A stretch of DNA of 64,000 bases from Pyropia yezoensis (GCA_009829735.1 CM020618.1:39733030-39797029); one strand, 5' to 3'; counted from the first letter of the stretch, positions 44,587-56,932 are shown. Numbers and translations: made by a program. Notes: a model not told the origin generated them from the sequence alone.

Positions 44587-46956
44587 TCAGTGGGTAGACC
44601 CACTGCCCGAGGGAGGCCACTCACGCGTAAGCGCGTATACCTCCATGCTCCACCGGTCGGCAATCTCACGACGGTCAATCACCCGAGTTACCTCGGTGCA
44701 TAGCTGAACGAGGGTGCTGCGGCCAGCCTCCACGTCCTCCAGAGCTTTCTGGAGGCGGTCAAGCACACCACCGAAGCAACGCGCTGACCCAACCAGCGCA
44801 GCACCTGGGGGGATATCCCCCCAGCTAACAGAGAGACCCTCCCGCATTGCGCGGGCAACAAGGGCGTCAACGCCCTCATACCAGAGACGGGGACCCCCGT
44901 CATGTAGGGCAGGGGCCGGAGGTGACACTGGCGCAGCCAGAGGAGCCACAGGAGCCGACACGGCTATCACCGGAGCCGGTGGGACCTGATACGAGGCTCG
45001 GTAGGACCCTACCGAAGGGGCTCCACCGTAACCCCGGCGGGGCTCCGCCCGACGACGGGACACCTCACGCTCCCCACCGGCAGAGCCCCACTCTCGGGGA
45101 CGACGGCCAACCGCCGCCGGAATCGGGTTACCGAACCACGGGGCAAGGACCTGAAGAGGGTCATGGATAACCATGGGAATACCCAGGTCAGCAACAGCCT
45201 CGGTGGACGCCCACCCATGGCAATTGGGCTCACCCGGCTGAGTACGCCGGATACGCAACGAGTGACGAGGCAAGGGGGTAGCCCCAGCCTGCGGGTCCCG
45301 GTACGGGGGAAGGGCCAACACCCCAGCCCAGTTCACGGCATCGTGAACAGCCAGCAGGGCCTCGAACTCCCGGGCCAACCCGGTCTTGGCAGCTACCAGG
45401 TCCACGCCCAACTGCGCGATGTGCCGACGGACACCCGTCGGAAGATGAAACAGGCGCCCCTGCCGGCGGACGGACAGCAAGAAGGAGGAAGCCTGCCCGA
45501 GGGTAACCTCAAGGGTGAAGGTACCCTGCAACGGGTGGACCGGCCGGGAGGCCAACACACTCCCGAAGTATCGGAGGCAGGAGCCGGTGTCAAACCGGAA
45601 AGCAGGGGCGGGTTCCCACCCCTCCTGCCACAGAGGCGGGCGCACGGCAGTGTACACCGGCGCGCGACCGTTACCGGTCTGCAACGCACACGTTGTATCG
45701 GTGCGGAACGCATCCGCCATGACACCATGGTTGCGTCGCCAGCTCGACGCTGACTTCAACCCCGCCATAGGCGGGTACGGAGCCGTCAACGTCAGGTACG
45801 GGGATACCCCCGGGTAGTAATCAAAGTCGGGATACCGACCGGTACTGCCCACCGTCTCCCCAAACGCAACCGGCTCCGCCGCCGCCGCAATCCCCCGAGC
45901 ACTAGCCGGGTAGTCAATCTCCCGCGGCAACGCGGGAGCAATCAGGTCGCATACCCCGAAGGCGGGGTCGAGTTAGACCTCACCCCGTCCCACCCGAGTA
46001 CGCCAGAGCTGCGCATGCCGGTCGTCCGGCTGACTCAGGATCCAATGGTGTTCCACTCGCACCGCGTTCGGCTGGTTGACTAGCCGCACCAACTCCCGCT
46101 CCCAACTCGGGTCCACCTTGACGCGCCGGGAGGACTCTCCACGGGGATGGGGCAGGTGGAAGTCCACCCGCATCCGCCCATCGGACTCCATTGACTCTTG
46201 CACAGTCAGGCCTCGAACCCGAGCCACCAAATCGGACATCGACATGGCGGGTTGAACCGCCGCCACGGCGACGCCGCCACCCAACGGGGCAACCCGGGCA
46301 GGACCAGGAAGAATCGGGGGCGCCGGGGGATGCCCCACCGGCAGATGGGCCGGTGCCGGAGGTGCACGGGGCCGAGGAGGAAGAAGAAGGGCGGGCGCCC
46401 GCCCGGAGTAACTACCGGAGTCCACTGCCATCGGTGTAGACCCACCTTGACCACCAGACGCCCGCGGCACCGCGGGCAGAGCATCGCCGCCACCCGGACC
46501 CGACGTGGGTACCACGGGGGCGGCACGGGTAGACCCGCTACCCGCCGCAGCGGACACACCCACGGGGCGGGCAACCGCGCCGTCTTGACCCGCCGGACTG
46601 GACGGGGTGCCAACACCACCATCCGCCACGCCGGCGACACCGTCTTGAGGTAGAGCCACTTCGGTACCGGCGACAGAAGCCATCCTGGCCGCCGGAGGAG
46701 AAGCGGTAGAAGCCACCGCTGCACGCGGTTGTCCGCCACCCGACGGAGCCGTCGTGCCGCTACACACGGACGACAACCCGCCCGGCGCGCCGTCCGGGGC
46801 CACACGAACGATCACCCGGTCGTCCTCGTCCTCCGACGAGCTCGCCAAGAAGCACTCGGCGGCGGTGGCGGAGACGGGAACGTCGTCCACCATCACCTCT
46901 TCCCCCTCTTCAGGCAGGAGGTCGTCCTCGCCCCCGGGTACCTGGGGGTCCGACAT
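44587..46956 (-). pseudogene. Antisense ORF protein of the inner element, one nonsense codon
   Basis: From ATG 46956 to the stop at 44587 on the minus strand, 789 codons if the single TAA at 45975-45973 (a Tyr codon in the outer copy) is ignored. It is otherwise colinear with the outer copy's ORF, and it contains the 160-codon linker that the outer copy lacks (Pro-rich, with ALLLPPRPRAPPAPAHLP and a segment MSMSDLVARVRGLTVQESM). Its last 140 residues (from APVIAVSAPVAPL, then WYEGVDALVARAMREGL, LDRLQKALEDVEAGRS, REIADRWSMEVYAL) form a helical C-terminal region. It is convergent with pol, and its promoter would lie in or near the 3' LTR. Confidence 0.75.
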
Positions 46957-47547
46957 GGTCCAACCGGGGTGGCAGGGGCGCCCCTTGCAGAAAAGCCGAG
47001 GCCGGCTCGACCCGGTACGAGGAACGCTCGCGCGGACGAGCCAGGGAAGCGTGGGCGCCCGCGCTTATGACCACAAACGGCCACGAGAAGCGCCGCAGGC
47101 GCGCGGGTCGACCCGCGCCCCACGAGGCTACGAACGGGCTCCATTCAGGCACCTGGGCGGGCCGGGGCCACACCCCCGTACGGGGCAACCAAGAGGGGTT
47201 CACCCCGAAACCGCCCCCGCGAAAAGCGGGAGCGGCCGCCCCCATTCACTCGGTAACACGGGAGGGGCTCCCCTACCACCAGACACCTGGTGGCGGATCC
47301 GCTTGCACCACCCCTCGGAAAGGGGGGTCGTGAACAGAACCCGCATCGGGAATTTAATGGTCCGGAAAACGGATCGTGTGTGTACCACACAAAGGGGGGC
47401 ACCCCCCTCAGACAACCTCGAAAAGGGGTGTCTGTTGCGACAGGGCGCAAAGCCCCACCCGACTGGTAAACGGTCACGCGACCCACTTACATTCGATAAC
47501 CCGAATGCAACTCGACCCGAGGACGGGCCGAATCTAAGGGGGGGATA
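46957..47547 (+). mobile_element. Inner element 3' UTR and polypurine tract
   Basis: About 590 bp between the antisense ATG and the 3' LTR, conserved among all three family A copies. It would be the leader or promoter of the antisense gene. Polypurine tract aaggggggga is at 47536-47545, two bases before the LTR. Confidence 0.75.
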
Positions 47548-47910
47548 TGTAGCAATATGGTTGGCCGTATTGTGACCCTAACATTAGGGGGGCTACTTCT
47601 AATCCTTGGCTTTCAATTTGAGAGTCCGTACTGGTCACAGTGTCTATAAGTTACGTATGACCAGAGGGACTTGCATCTTGGGGTGCAGGGTAGTTAGTAG
47701 TGTCTCCGAGGGTCTATAACGTGGGGGCCGGCGGCGAATCCACCGCCGGCCAAGGTAGAACAACAAACCCCTCCCATTTGGGCTCCCATCTTGGTCCCGT
47801 GGCTTGCGCTCCAAGGACAGCAACCTTGGCCTCCCGGTGACGTTGGTGCCGATCCCCCTTGGTGAGTGTTCCCTGAGAGTGGACGTGCGACAAATCCCTA
47901 TTGTGCTACA
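47548..47910 (+). repeat. Inner element 3' LTR
   Basis: 363 bp, pair of 37161-37524, ending TTGTGCTACA, followed by the GTGCC duplication at 47911-47915. Confidence 0.93.
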
Positions 47911-47915
47911 GTGCC

Positions 47916-48309
47916 ACCGGCTCCGGTAGTAGCCGTGTCGGCTCCTGTGGCTCCTCTGGCTGCGCCAGTGTCACCTCCGGCCCCTGCCCTACATGACGGG
48001 GGTCCCCGTCTCTGGTATGAGGGCGTTGACGCCCTTGTTGCCCGCGCAATGCGGGAGGGTCTCTCTGTTAGCTGGGGGGATATCCCCCCAGGTGCTGCGC
48101 TGGTTGGGTCAGCGCGTTGCTTCGGTGGTGTGCTTGACCGCCTCCAGAAAGCTCTGGAGGACGTGGAGGCTGGCCGCAGCACCCTCGTTCAGCTATGCAC
48201 CGAGGTAACTCGGGTGATTGACCGTCGTGAGATTGCCGACCGGTGGAGCATGGAGGTATACGCGCTTACGCGTGAGTGGCCTCCCTCGGGCAGTGGGTCT
48301 ACCCACTGA
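47916..48309 (+). CDS. Antisense ORF protein of the outer element, C-terminal part
   Basis: Continuation of 35665-37160 after the inner element and one copy of its target duplication are discounted; the reading frame is preserved exactly. It encodes the Pro/Val-rich linker (SAPVAPLAAPVSPPAPAL) and the helical C terminus ending WPPSGSGSTH, identical to the inner copy at nearly every residue. Confidence 0.78.
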
Positions 48310-48759
48310 GGAGTGCTAGTGTTTGTGAGGGAGAGGGCCCCGGTGACCCTTATGGTAGCCGGGTAGTAGTGAGTATAAACTCATCCCCCGCTGGAGCGTT
48401 TGCATGATACCAATGCCTGCCATTGGGGAGTACCCCGTCTGACTTAGTCGTGGCTTGCCTCGGTTCTTTCCCGCATCCCCCCACTCATCCGGGTTGGTTA
48501 ATACTCATGAAGGTCAACCTTGTTGGTCCGTCACTTGCCTCCTGGCTGAAGGTTTACCTTGGTGTAAGCCTTAGGTTACTTTGAGATCATCGGAGTTAGT
48601 CATCTCCTTCAAGTAAACTTGTAAAAGTCAGTAGCTTACTTAGTTTGCCTAAGTCCGCTCCAACTTGGTGAACCTAAGTCTTGACGAGTCCACGTGACAC
48701 CCTACTTAGTAGGTATAAGCCTCACCCCCCAACAGCCGAAGTCGGTGTCGGTTGGGTTG
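48310..48759. other. Convergent spacer of the outer element
   Basis: Corresponds to 44109-44586. It has diverged copies of the CTTAG/CTAAGT hairpins (about 48590-48690) and no ORF. Confidence 0.6.
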
Positions 48760-51700
48760 TTACAGTAGGCGTCGTCGCCTCACGTAAGGCATGAGGAGTT
48801 GGCGGGGTATATTCGCCGCCTGCTCCCAGGTGGGTGAGTCGTATCCGACCCACATAACCTTGACGTACCAGGGTCCTGGTAGGTCCGGGTCGGTGTGTCC
48901 GACCACGCTCTCTACTTGGTATGGAATCCCATCCGGTCCCACCGGGTCATCTGACCGGTGGGTTGTAAGAGCTTCATGTAGCAACCCAGCCGGTACCGGC
49001 TGAGGCTGTTCTGACTTCGGAGCAGGTGTGACATCATTCACACTGATGCGTTGGATCTCCGTATCGGAGTGCAGGATGACAGAGTGATCATCTCTGTGTA
49101 AGATCTGGTACGGTCCCTTGACCGGTTGCATAAGCTTGTTCCCTCGGAACTTCTGGTGTCTGATGTAGACCCAGTCACCTGTTACCAGGGTTGCGTTGCG
49201 TACCCGTAGCCGGGTGTCAAAGTTCTTCTTGTATCGAAGTTGTGTTCTGTCAAGGGCACCCTTGAGCTTCCGTATCATCCATGATAGCTTGGCCAACCAA
49301 GCTAGGTGTATACGTTCGGCCGGTCGGCCCTTCGGTGTATCATACCGAGTGCACCTGCCTGGTGGCAGCGTCAGGTTACCGACGCCAAGTGGCATGACCC
49401 ACTCCAGCGGAGCGATGTTCGTGCTCCGATGTGGCCTGGCATTGTATGCCAGGGTGAGTACGGACAGAAGCCTGTCCCAAGTGTTCGTGTGCTCTGCCAC
49501 GTAGCACTGTAGCATCTTGACGATGGTGCAGTTGAACCGCTCCACCTGCCCGTTGGACTGCGGGTGGTAGTCGGATGCCCGACGGGGTTCGATACCGAAC
49601 ATGCCCAGGACCTTAGTGCAGAATGCTGACGTAAGGTTTGCTCCGTTATCGGAGAGGAGTTGCTTCATGACTCCGTATGCACTGATCCAGTGGTCAACCA
49701 CTGCGTTCATGATGGTGTAGGCCGTATCGTCCGGGATTGCTACTGCCCGTGACAGCTTAGTAAAGCGGTCCGACATGACCAGGATGTACCTGTTCCCTTC
49801 TTCCGTTACCGGAAGTGGTCCGAGTATGTCGATAGCCACTTGCTCGTTGGGTCCATCCGGGGGGAACAGTTTCATAGCGGTCCCCGCCTATGAAGACACA
49901 TGCGATTCCGTGCGCACGGGTAGCATCCCCGCACGTGGTCGATTACGTCGACGGCCATTGCTGGCCTGTAGAAGAACCTTCGCATTGCTGCGAACATGCG
50001 CGAACTTCCCGGGTGTCCGGCTGTGGGGTTCTCGTGTTCTCGTTCCATGACGGCCTGCCGTAAGGACACGGGAACCACGACCTGATGCCGTCCATCGGCG
50101 GGTGCCCGCCGATATATGAGTCCGTCCTCGTTCTCGGAGAATTTGTCGGCCGTGCCGGCCGGGAGGTTAGCACGATGGCGTTTACAGTCGTCGTCATTGG
50201 CCTGTGCCTCGCGGAAGTCCGCGAGGGTTAGTGGGCATGCTCGGTGTGCCATGGTATGGTCAACCATACCTTGAATAGCATTACCCACCATGCACACCGG
50301 TACCACCGGGATGTCTTCGTCCACCTGCCGGGTATCCCCGCTTGGGGTATCGAGTCGCGACAACGCGTCCCCCAGATGATGGGTGGAGCCGGCCTTATAT
50401 ATGGTCCGGTAGTCGTGCTAGGCCATCTTCAGCCTCCGCTGGGCTAGCCGACCGTGGCTGTCGGAATCCTTGTCACCAAGGTTGGGAAGCCATCGTAAAG
50501 GTTCGTGGTCGGACCTTACGATGAACCTGGAACCTTCCAGGTATGGCCGGAGCAGTTGCACTGCCCATATGACTCCGAGGCACTCGCGCTCGGTGGCACC
50601 ATAGTTACGCTCAGCCGGGTTGAGTGTCCGGCTGAAGTGCCCTACCGGATGTAGGTCCGAGATAGCATTATCGGTACCGATGATGGTCTCTCCCTGTAGC
50701 AGGGTGCATCCCACTTGGGTGTCGCAGGCATCGACGTCGATGACGAAGGTCCCGCGTCTATGCGGCAACGCAAGCACGGGTGGGGCTAGCAGAGCTAGCT
50801 TGAGCAGCTCGAACGCCTCTCTCTCGTTGGGCGAGGGAGGTTGGAGTACCTTTGGCAAGACACTGCTCGTCAGAACCGTTAACGGTTTGGCTATACGAGC
50901 GAAGTCCTTGACGAACCGTCGGTATAGGTTGCCCATCCCCAGGAAGCTTTTCAGCTGTGTCTGGGTGGTTGGGTATTGCGCATCCCGGAGTGCCCGGGTA
51001 TTAGCTTCGAGCACTCCCAGCTTACCTGGTGTGATCTGGTGACCCAGATACTCGACTGTCTGCTGGAAGAAGGCGCACTTCTTGAGGCGCAGGGTTACCC
51101 CGGCGTTCCACAAGAGGGTGAGTACCTCGTCGATATGTTGCACATGGTCATCCATGTTACGCGAGAAGACGATGACGTCGTCCTAGTACACCAGGCAGTT
51201 ACGCCACTTGACTCCCGACAGTATGATGTCGATGGCCCGTTGCAATGTGGCGGGGGCGTTGGACAATCCGAAGGGCATCCTTAGGAACTCGTACACGCCA
51301 CTGCGACAGACGAACGCCGTCTTGGGGATATCCTCTTCCGCCACTGGGATCTGCCAGTACCCGGCATTGCAGTCGATAGTGGTAAACACTGTGGCCTCCC
51401 CCAGCGAGTCGATACACTCGTCCATCCTTGGTAAAGGGTATGAGTCTTTCTTGGTAACCAAGTTGAGGCGTCGATAATCGATGCAAAACCGAGGGGTTTG
51501 ATCCTTCTTCGGTACGATCACGACTGGGGCACCCCACTCCGACATCGAAGGTCGGATCACCTTAGCTTCACTCTTCCTCTTCACTTCCCCATCAACGATC
51601 TCTCGTTGCATAGGTCCCGCACGATGCGGTTGCGACCGCGCTGGTCGAGCACCTGGTACCAGGTCTATACGATGTTGGGTTGCCCCAATGGTACCCAGCG

Positions 51701-52925
51701 CCCCGCCGGTCCACATGACGTCGTGCTTTCTTAGCATCCGTCGTACCCCTTCAGCTACCGAAGGGGGAAGGTGGTCGAGGTCAGCCTCGGCCAGTGCCTT
51801 CAAGGCTTCTTGGTCCTTTGGCGGCATGTCCGCCGAAGCCGCCGATGGGTTAGGCTTCCCGTCATCGGGTTGCTGTCGCTCGGTGGTCTCGGCGACCGCC
51901 AGCACCTCAAGTGGTTCCACTCGACCTTCCTTGTCAGGGGCAAGGATATCTCCTTCGTAGAGCTCGGCAATCCCGAGGATAGTTCCCTTCGGGAGGGTGA
52001 CTGCCTGACGGCGATAGTTCGCCATCACCAGCAGTGATGACCCCCCTGCTGGGAGGTCTGCGATACCGTTGGCCATGGTCAACCCATGGCGCTTGTATGT
52101 TCGTAGGTTGGACTGGACTCTGCAGATGCCTGCGAGATCACAGTTAACCGGGAGGACGGTCTCCGATAACGGCTCAAAGCGAGTCCGCTTGGCCAGCCAG
52201 AGTGTCTTCGGTTCTACGCTTGCGTATACCTCAGCCACGTTAACGTGGCTCCCTTGTAGCGTCAGGTCCCTGACGATCGCTGTCTGTCCTCTCTTCGTCC
52301 AGTCGGCCTGTTGCAGCTCGACGGTCCTCCGGCCCGGCCGGACTGCATCAACGTGAACGTTAATGAAGGTGCACCCCAGTATGCAGGGCACAGATAGCGT
52401 CTCACATACCAGAAAGTCAACTTCCGTAGTAAGCTCCCCGATGGTGACCTGCAGCGACATCGCTGCGGTCGTACGAATGAGACGACCATTCGCATCCTTG
52501 ATCGTGGGTCCCCGAGCAGCTCTGACTCGCGGGAGCCACTTGTCCGGGAGGGTATCCTTCCGGATCAAGTTAGGTCCAGCCCCTGTATCCAGTACGGGGT
52601 AATACGGCCGGGTCGACTGGGGGTCAACCCCCACTGTGGCTGATACCTTGAAGTTCTCCAAGGTGAACAGTACGTGGCCTACACCGATATCCGGTGTAGC
52701 TCGGGCATCCTGAACAGGGCCCTTGTCTGGTTCCATGTGACGGGGCTTCCCGTCCTCTCCTCGCAACCTTGGAGGTTGGTCATCAATCCCCTGACGCCGT
52801 GTCGTCGGGGCCGGAAGGTGTACCCGGGGGTTGATGCGGCGTCGGCTCAACCGCGCTCTCCGTGGGGCTTTCCCCGCGGCAGTCCGGGGTGGCTTGCTAG
52901 GGTTACCCCAGCGACCCCGAGGCGT
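48760..52925 (-). pseudogene. pol: Pol of the outer element, multiply broken
   Basis: Same domain order as the inner pol. Breaks on the minus strand: the initiator ATG of the inner copy is ACG here (near 52906); TAG at 51185-51183 replaces the Leu of the RT YLDD motif; TAG at 50420-50418 lies in the RNase H/connection region (Glu codon in the inner copy); a small deletion with frameshift falls at about 49872-49893, between the integrase zinc region and core. The protease (DTGAGPNLIRK) and integrase core (49875-48760) segments are otherwise readable. At the inner copy's TGA site this copy is open. Confidence 0.9.
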
Positions 52926-52933
52926 CCTTCCTC

Positions 52934-55111
52934 TTACTCGCTTCCCGTGCTCGGCCGGGTACTGTCCTCCGGGGCATCCGAGGGAGGGGGTGCCTCCTCG
53001 ACTGCCAGTACTCCTCCTGGAGCTTGCTGCCTACCCGGTGCCGGGCCTCGGGCTAGATACCCACCCATGGATGCCTTGCGTTGCGCCGCTGCCCGTCGAG
53101 ACTCCTCCGGGATGAGTGGGCATGCGGACACCCAGTGTTGGGGGTCTCCGCACAACATGCATCCGGACGTGCCGGCCGTCCCGGGCGTCCGCGTCGAGTT
53201 GGCTCCATAGGTCCGGTTGCCTGCCTCGGGCGCCCGAGTGCCCGCCCCTTGGTAGGCCTTGGGTCCCGGTGCCAGCCGGAACATGGACTCCCCCAACCGG
53301 TTGGCTCTACCAGCGATGTGCGGAGGTGCCTCCGTACGTACTGCCCATGTCGGCAAGGGCTGGTGGGGGTTACTCGTAACCGGGGCATACCCCGTCGTCC
53401 GCACATACGGGACGCGCCGTCCCGCTCCCTCGTTGACCTGAAACTGGGTCCCAGCCGGGGCGATGTACGCTACCGTACCATGCTCATCAATCACCGGCGT
53501 CGCCGGTAGTAACAGGTGGCCCTGTTGGTCGACTAGAGGTTCATCCTCACCGGTAGGGGGATGTTCGGTCGCCACCAGTACTGGTGCGGCCTTACGTTCC
53601 ACATTCTCTTGCCTCGGTACCGGGGTAAGACTGGGCTTGCCTCCCTCACCCTGGGGCTTCGGGGCCAAGGCGCATTCCGGGTGTAGAACCCGGTAGGCGT
53701 CCCCTAGGGACTTGCACATATGCATCAGTCGACTGAAGTTCGTCCGGGCCGTATTGGCTCCTCGTGCGGATATCCGCACGTAGTTAGGTACTCCTGCGAG
53801 CAGGATGGCCCGTAGTTCCCCTTCACCGAGGAGCTTCCCCAGCTCGTAGTCGAGCTCTTGGATCCGGCGTCCAAACATCTCCTCATCCTCCCAGGACTGG
53901 GCGGTGGCAGTGCGAAGGGCCCGATAGTGGTCTTCGCACTAGTCCTCACTGAGGTAGCTGCTAGGCAACTCCTTCAATATACCACGGTAATCCATGGGGG
54001 TGGCTGCAACCCTCATTCCCGGAATCGGGGATGCCTGGCGGAGGATGCCTCGAACCCGCTCGTCAACAAAGAGCGGGAGGATCTCCAGCGCCAGCCCCTC
54101 GTTGACGAGCGCCTTGTCTGCGGCTGCCTTGAAGCTAGTCAAGAATCCGATGACTGCCAACGGGCGTCCGCTGGGGCCCCCGAACATAGGGACTCCCTTC
54201 ATAAGGGTCTGCATAGAGCGAATCCCTCGGTGCGAGGTCGTACGCATCGATTCCGATACGGCAGTGGATCGGTCCTCCAAACGATAGCGTTCGGGAGTCA
54301 GTACCGACCTGAAGACTTCGTTGACAATCTCCGTGTCCGCGTCCTGGATATCCAGTCGCTTCGCCAGTTGATGAGTGAACTCATCGGACTCCAACCGCTT
54401 CAGTAAGCTCGCAGTAACCTGCGCTGTCATCGCTTGCATCAGTGACGCTGGAACTTCCGGCGTCGGCGCCTCGGGTACCCGAGTTGCCTGGCTTCCGTCG
54501 TCGAGGGGGTAATGGGAGACGGTACCGTCTCCCCCCATCGCCGACTCTGTTCCGGCGTAAGTGTCCGCCGGACCATGTCCGCGGAGCCCGCTCTGGGTGC
54601 TCCGAGCGTAGCGCTCCGTATGGCTACGTTCCAACTCACCCGACGAGTCGAATCCATAACCCGCCGTGTCCGGGGGTTGTCCAGGAGTAGCAACACCGGG
54701 ATTGACCCTGGTGGCCTCCGAAAGTAGTTCGGCCGGTTCGAACCGTACCGGTGTGGGGGGGACCCGACGGGGTACCGTCGTATGGCGTGATGACATCAGC
54801 ACCGCCATTGCGTCCTCCGTACGCTCTTTACGGGCGTCGAGCCCGGTGAACCGGGCTTCGATGCGAGCCAATGATGCCATCAGGGAGTCTCCTGGTGAAG
54901 GTGGCGTCGGCGTAAGGTCGGCAGAGGACAGTTGCGGCGGTCCGCCGCCCCCGGCCGTCCGTGCCGTACCAAACGTCGATCCGGCACCGGAGAGCATCGG
55001 CGTCTCAATGTTGTCGATCGGGTTACCGATCCCGGTTCCCGGGTTCAGCTCCGGGGTCGGCGTCGACGCCGATCGGTCACCTTGAACGTTCCCCGTCTCT
55101 TAGGTAGACAT
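52934..55111 (-). pseudogene. gag: Gag of the outer element, two nonsense codons
   Basis: ATG at 55111-55109. The fourth codon is TAA (55102-55100; CAA in the inner copy), and a second stop, TAG, is at 53941-53939 (AAG in the inner copy). The remaining sequence, including the CMLCGDPQHWVSAC zinc knuckle near 53160-53120, is colinear with the inner Gag. Confidence 0.9.
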
Positions 55112-55336
55112 AGTCACAATCAGTCAACCGACGTAACAGTCACCACGAATAAGAGAGCGAGGGGGTAGTTGGGGGAGAGTAACCGTAGATCGCTGTAAAA
55201 CGCAACCACTCAAAACAATCGAACAGATCGCAGCACCACGAGTACAAGAAAAGGACTGGATCCCTATCCGTGTGCCAGGGCCGAAGACGGCGTCACCACA
55301 TGGGTGACGGAAACCCGTCCCCTGCTGCTCCACCAA

Positions 55337-55700
55337 TGTAGCACAATAGGGTATCCGCTACACGTCCACTCTCAGGGAACACTCACCAAGGGGGATCGGC
55401 ACCAACGTCACCGGGAGGCCAAGGTTGCTGTCCTTGGAGCGCAAGCCACGGGACCAAGATGGGAGCCCAAATGGGAGGGGTTCGTTGTTCTGCCTTGGCC
55501 GGCGGTGGATTCGCCGCCGGCCCCCTCGTTATAAACCCTCGGAGACGCTACTAACTACCCTCCACCCCAAGATGCAAGTCCCTCTGGTCATACGTAACTT
55601 ATTGGTACCGTGACCAGTCCGGACTCTCAAATTGAAAGCCAAGGATTAGAAGTAGCCCCCCTAATATTAGGGTCACAATACGGCCGACCATATTGCTACA
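55337..55700 (-). repeat. Outer element 5' LTR
   Basis: 364 bp, pair of 34706-35070. The PBS complement ends at 55336 with intact TTGGTGGAGCAGCAGG (minus strand). Followed by the TGGGC duplication at 55701-55705. Confidence 0.92.
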
Positions 55701-55705
55701 TGGGC

Positions 55706-56466
55706 GCGGGTCGTCCCGCTTTTCCGTATCGCCCGTGCCGGGCTTTGTGCTCGTAAGCGCGGGTGCCCGCACTTCCCTGGCCCGTCTCTGTTCTCCCACC
55801 GTACCGGGTAGAGCCGGCTGCGGCTTGTTCGCACGGGGGACCCCTGCCGCCCCTGATTCACTTTGTCCGACCCCCAGGTGCCCGGGGGCACGGAAGAACT
55901 CCTGCTTGAGGAGGAGGAGGAGATGGAGGACGACGTGCCCGTCACTCCTACTGCCGCCGAGTGCTTCTTGGCGAGCTCGTCGGAGGACGACGAGGACAAC
56001 AAAACTGTCCGCGTGTCGGCGGCTGGTCCTACGGGCGGGCAGTCGTCGGTGTGCAGCGGCACGACGGCATCGTCGGGGGCCGGTCAACCGCGTGTGTCGA
56101 CGCCTCTTTCTACTCCTTCGGCAGCCCGGAAGGGTCCTGGCGCCGCTGTTGGCTCGGCGCTTACCCAAGATGGTTCAGCCGCTGAAGTTGGTGGTCGTGG
56201 CGGCGCCCCGCCCGGTGCGGCGGGTCAAGATGGCGCGGGTACCCGCCCGGCCGGTGCTCCGGCCGCCGGGGCGGTGGAAGTGCCTCCCCCTTTTGTCGCC
56301 GGCGTGACATCGTCGGATCGGGTTGGAGGTGGTGTACTCCCCGCGGTGCCGCGAGCTGCTGTCGGTCAAGAAGTACCTTCCCCGATGGCGGTGAACTCCG
56401 GGAGCTAACCTGGGCGGGTGCCCGCCCTTCTTCTTCCTTCTCGGCCCCGCGCGCCTGCGGTGCCAG
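55706..56466 (+). pseudogene. Antisense ORF remnant of element C
   Basis: It resumes the element C sequence after the outer insertion: about 155 bp of leader, then the antisense ORF beginning with TTG at 55863 where the other copies have ATG (SDPQVPGG conserved), the acidic EEEEEMEDD cluster, and a TAA at 56406-56408 in place of a Tyr codon. Homology to family A stops abruptly at about 56466. Confidence 0.75.
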
Positions 56467-56527
56467 ATGCAATGTAGCAGTAAACCCATCTGATACAGCA
56501 CAAGCAGGATTTGACTGTGAAACGGTC

Positions 56528-56932
56528 TCAGGACCCACGGACTTCCCTTTTCCAAGGATGGGGATAGTCTTTCCATGTATTAACCAGGTACTCAGGGCCG
56601 CGACTCAAAGGCACCTGAGTCACCACATACGGGGTGCCCAGAAGCAGGGGCACCGACGGTATCTCAACTGCACCATAGGTCACGTCGACCTTATGGGACC
56701 CCAGCCTAGTTGGCAGGGTCACAGCACCTACATTGGGCAGTATCCCACCATTGATGTCGATCATATAGTTGGCCTTGGACCTCCAACGTTGAAGCTCCAC
56801 CTCCTTGGGCAACAGCGACTTCCGTATCAATGAAGCGCCTGAGACGGTACTCAGGACGATACGGGCCCAAAAAGCACGGCCTGGGGCTGGTTGCACCCGG
56901 CCAGCCACCTGGGAGTTCTCTCCGGTCACCAC
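56528..56932 (-). pseudogene. Retropepsin fragment with lost active site
   Basis: 134 codons. It aligns with the family A protease (SGASLIRKSLLP against SGPILIRKDTLP; PLLLGTPYV against PCILGCTFI), but the DTG triad reads STV, removing the catalytic Asp. The stop is at 56528. Confidence 0.6.

Larger units (their letters stand above)
37161..47910 (+). mobile_element. Inner family A Ty3/gypsy retrotransposon, nearly complete
   Basis: 10,750 bp. 5' LTR 37161-37524, PBS 37525-37546, gag 37744-39933, pol 39942-44108, convergent spacer, antisense ORF 44587-46956, 3' UTR, polypurine tract 47536-47545, 3' LTR 47548-47910. Perfect GTGCC target duplications are at 37156-37160 and 47911-47915. The LTRs differ by about 12 substitutions and one indel by eye. 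The sense genes have a single internal stop and the antisense ORF has one, so this is a recently degraded copy. It sits in the opposite orientation to the outer copy. Confidence 0.95.
34706..55700 (-). mobile_element. Outer family A Ty3/gypsy retrotransposon (interrupted by the inner copy)
   Basis: A minus-strand element with 5' LTR at 55337-55700, PBS, gag (55111-52934), pol (about 52900-48760), spacer, antisense ORF (35665-37160 and 47916-48309), polypurine tract and 3' LTR (34706-35070). It is flanked by perfect TGGGC duplications (34701-34705 and 55701-55705). Its LTRs differ at about 14 positions in 364 by eye. The inner element occupies 37161-47910. Gag and pol carry several nonsense changes and a frameshift, so the copy is dead as an autonomous element. 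Confidence 0.93.
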
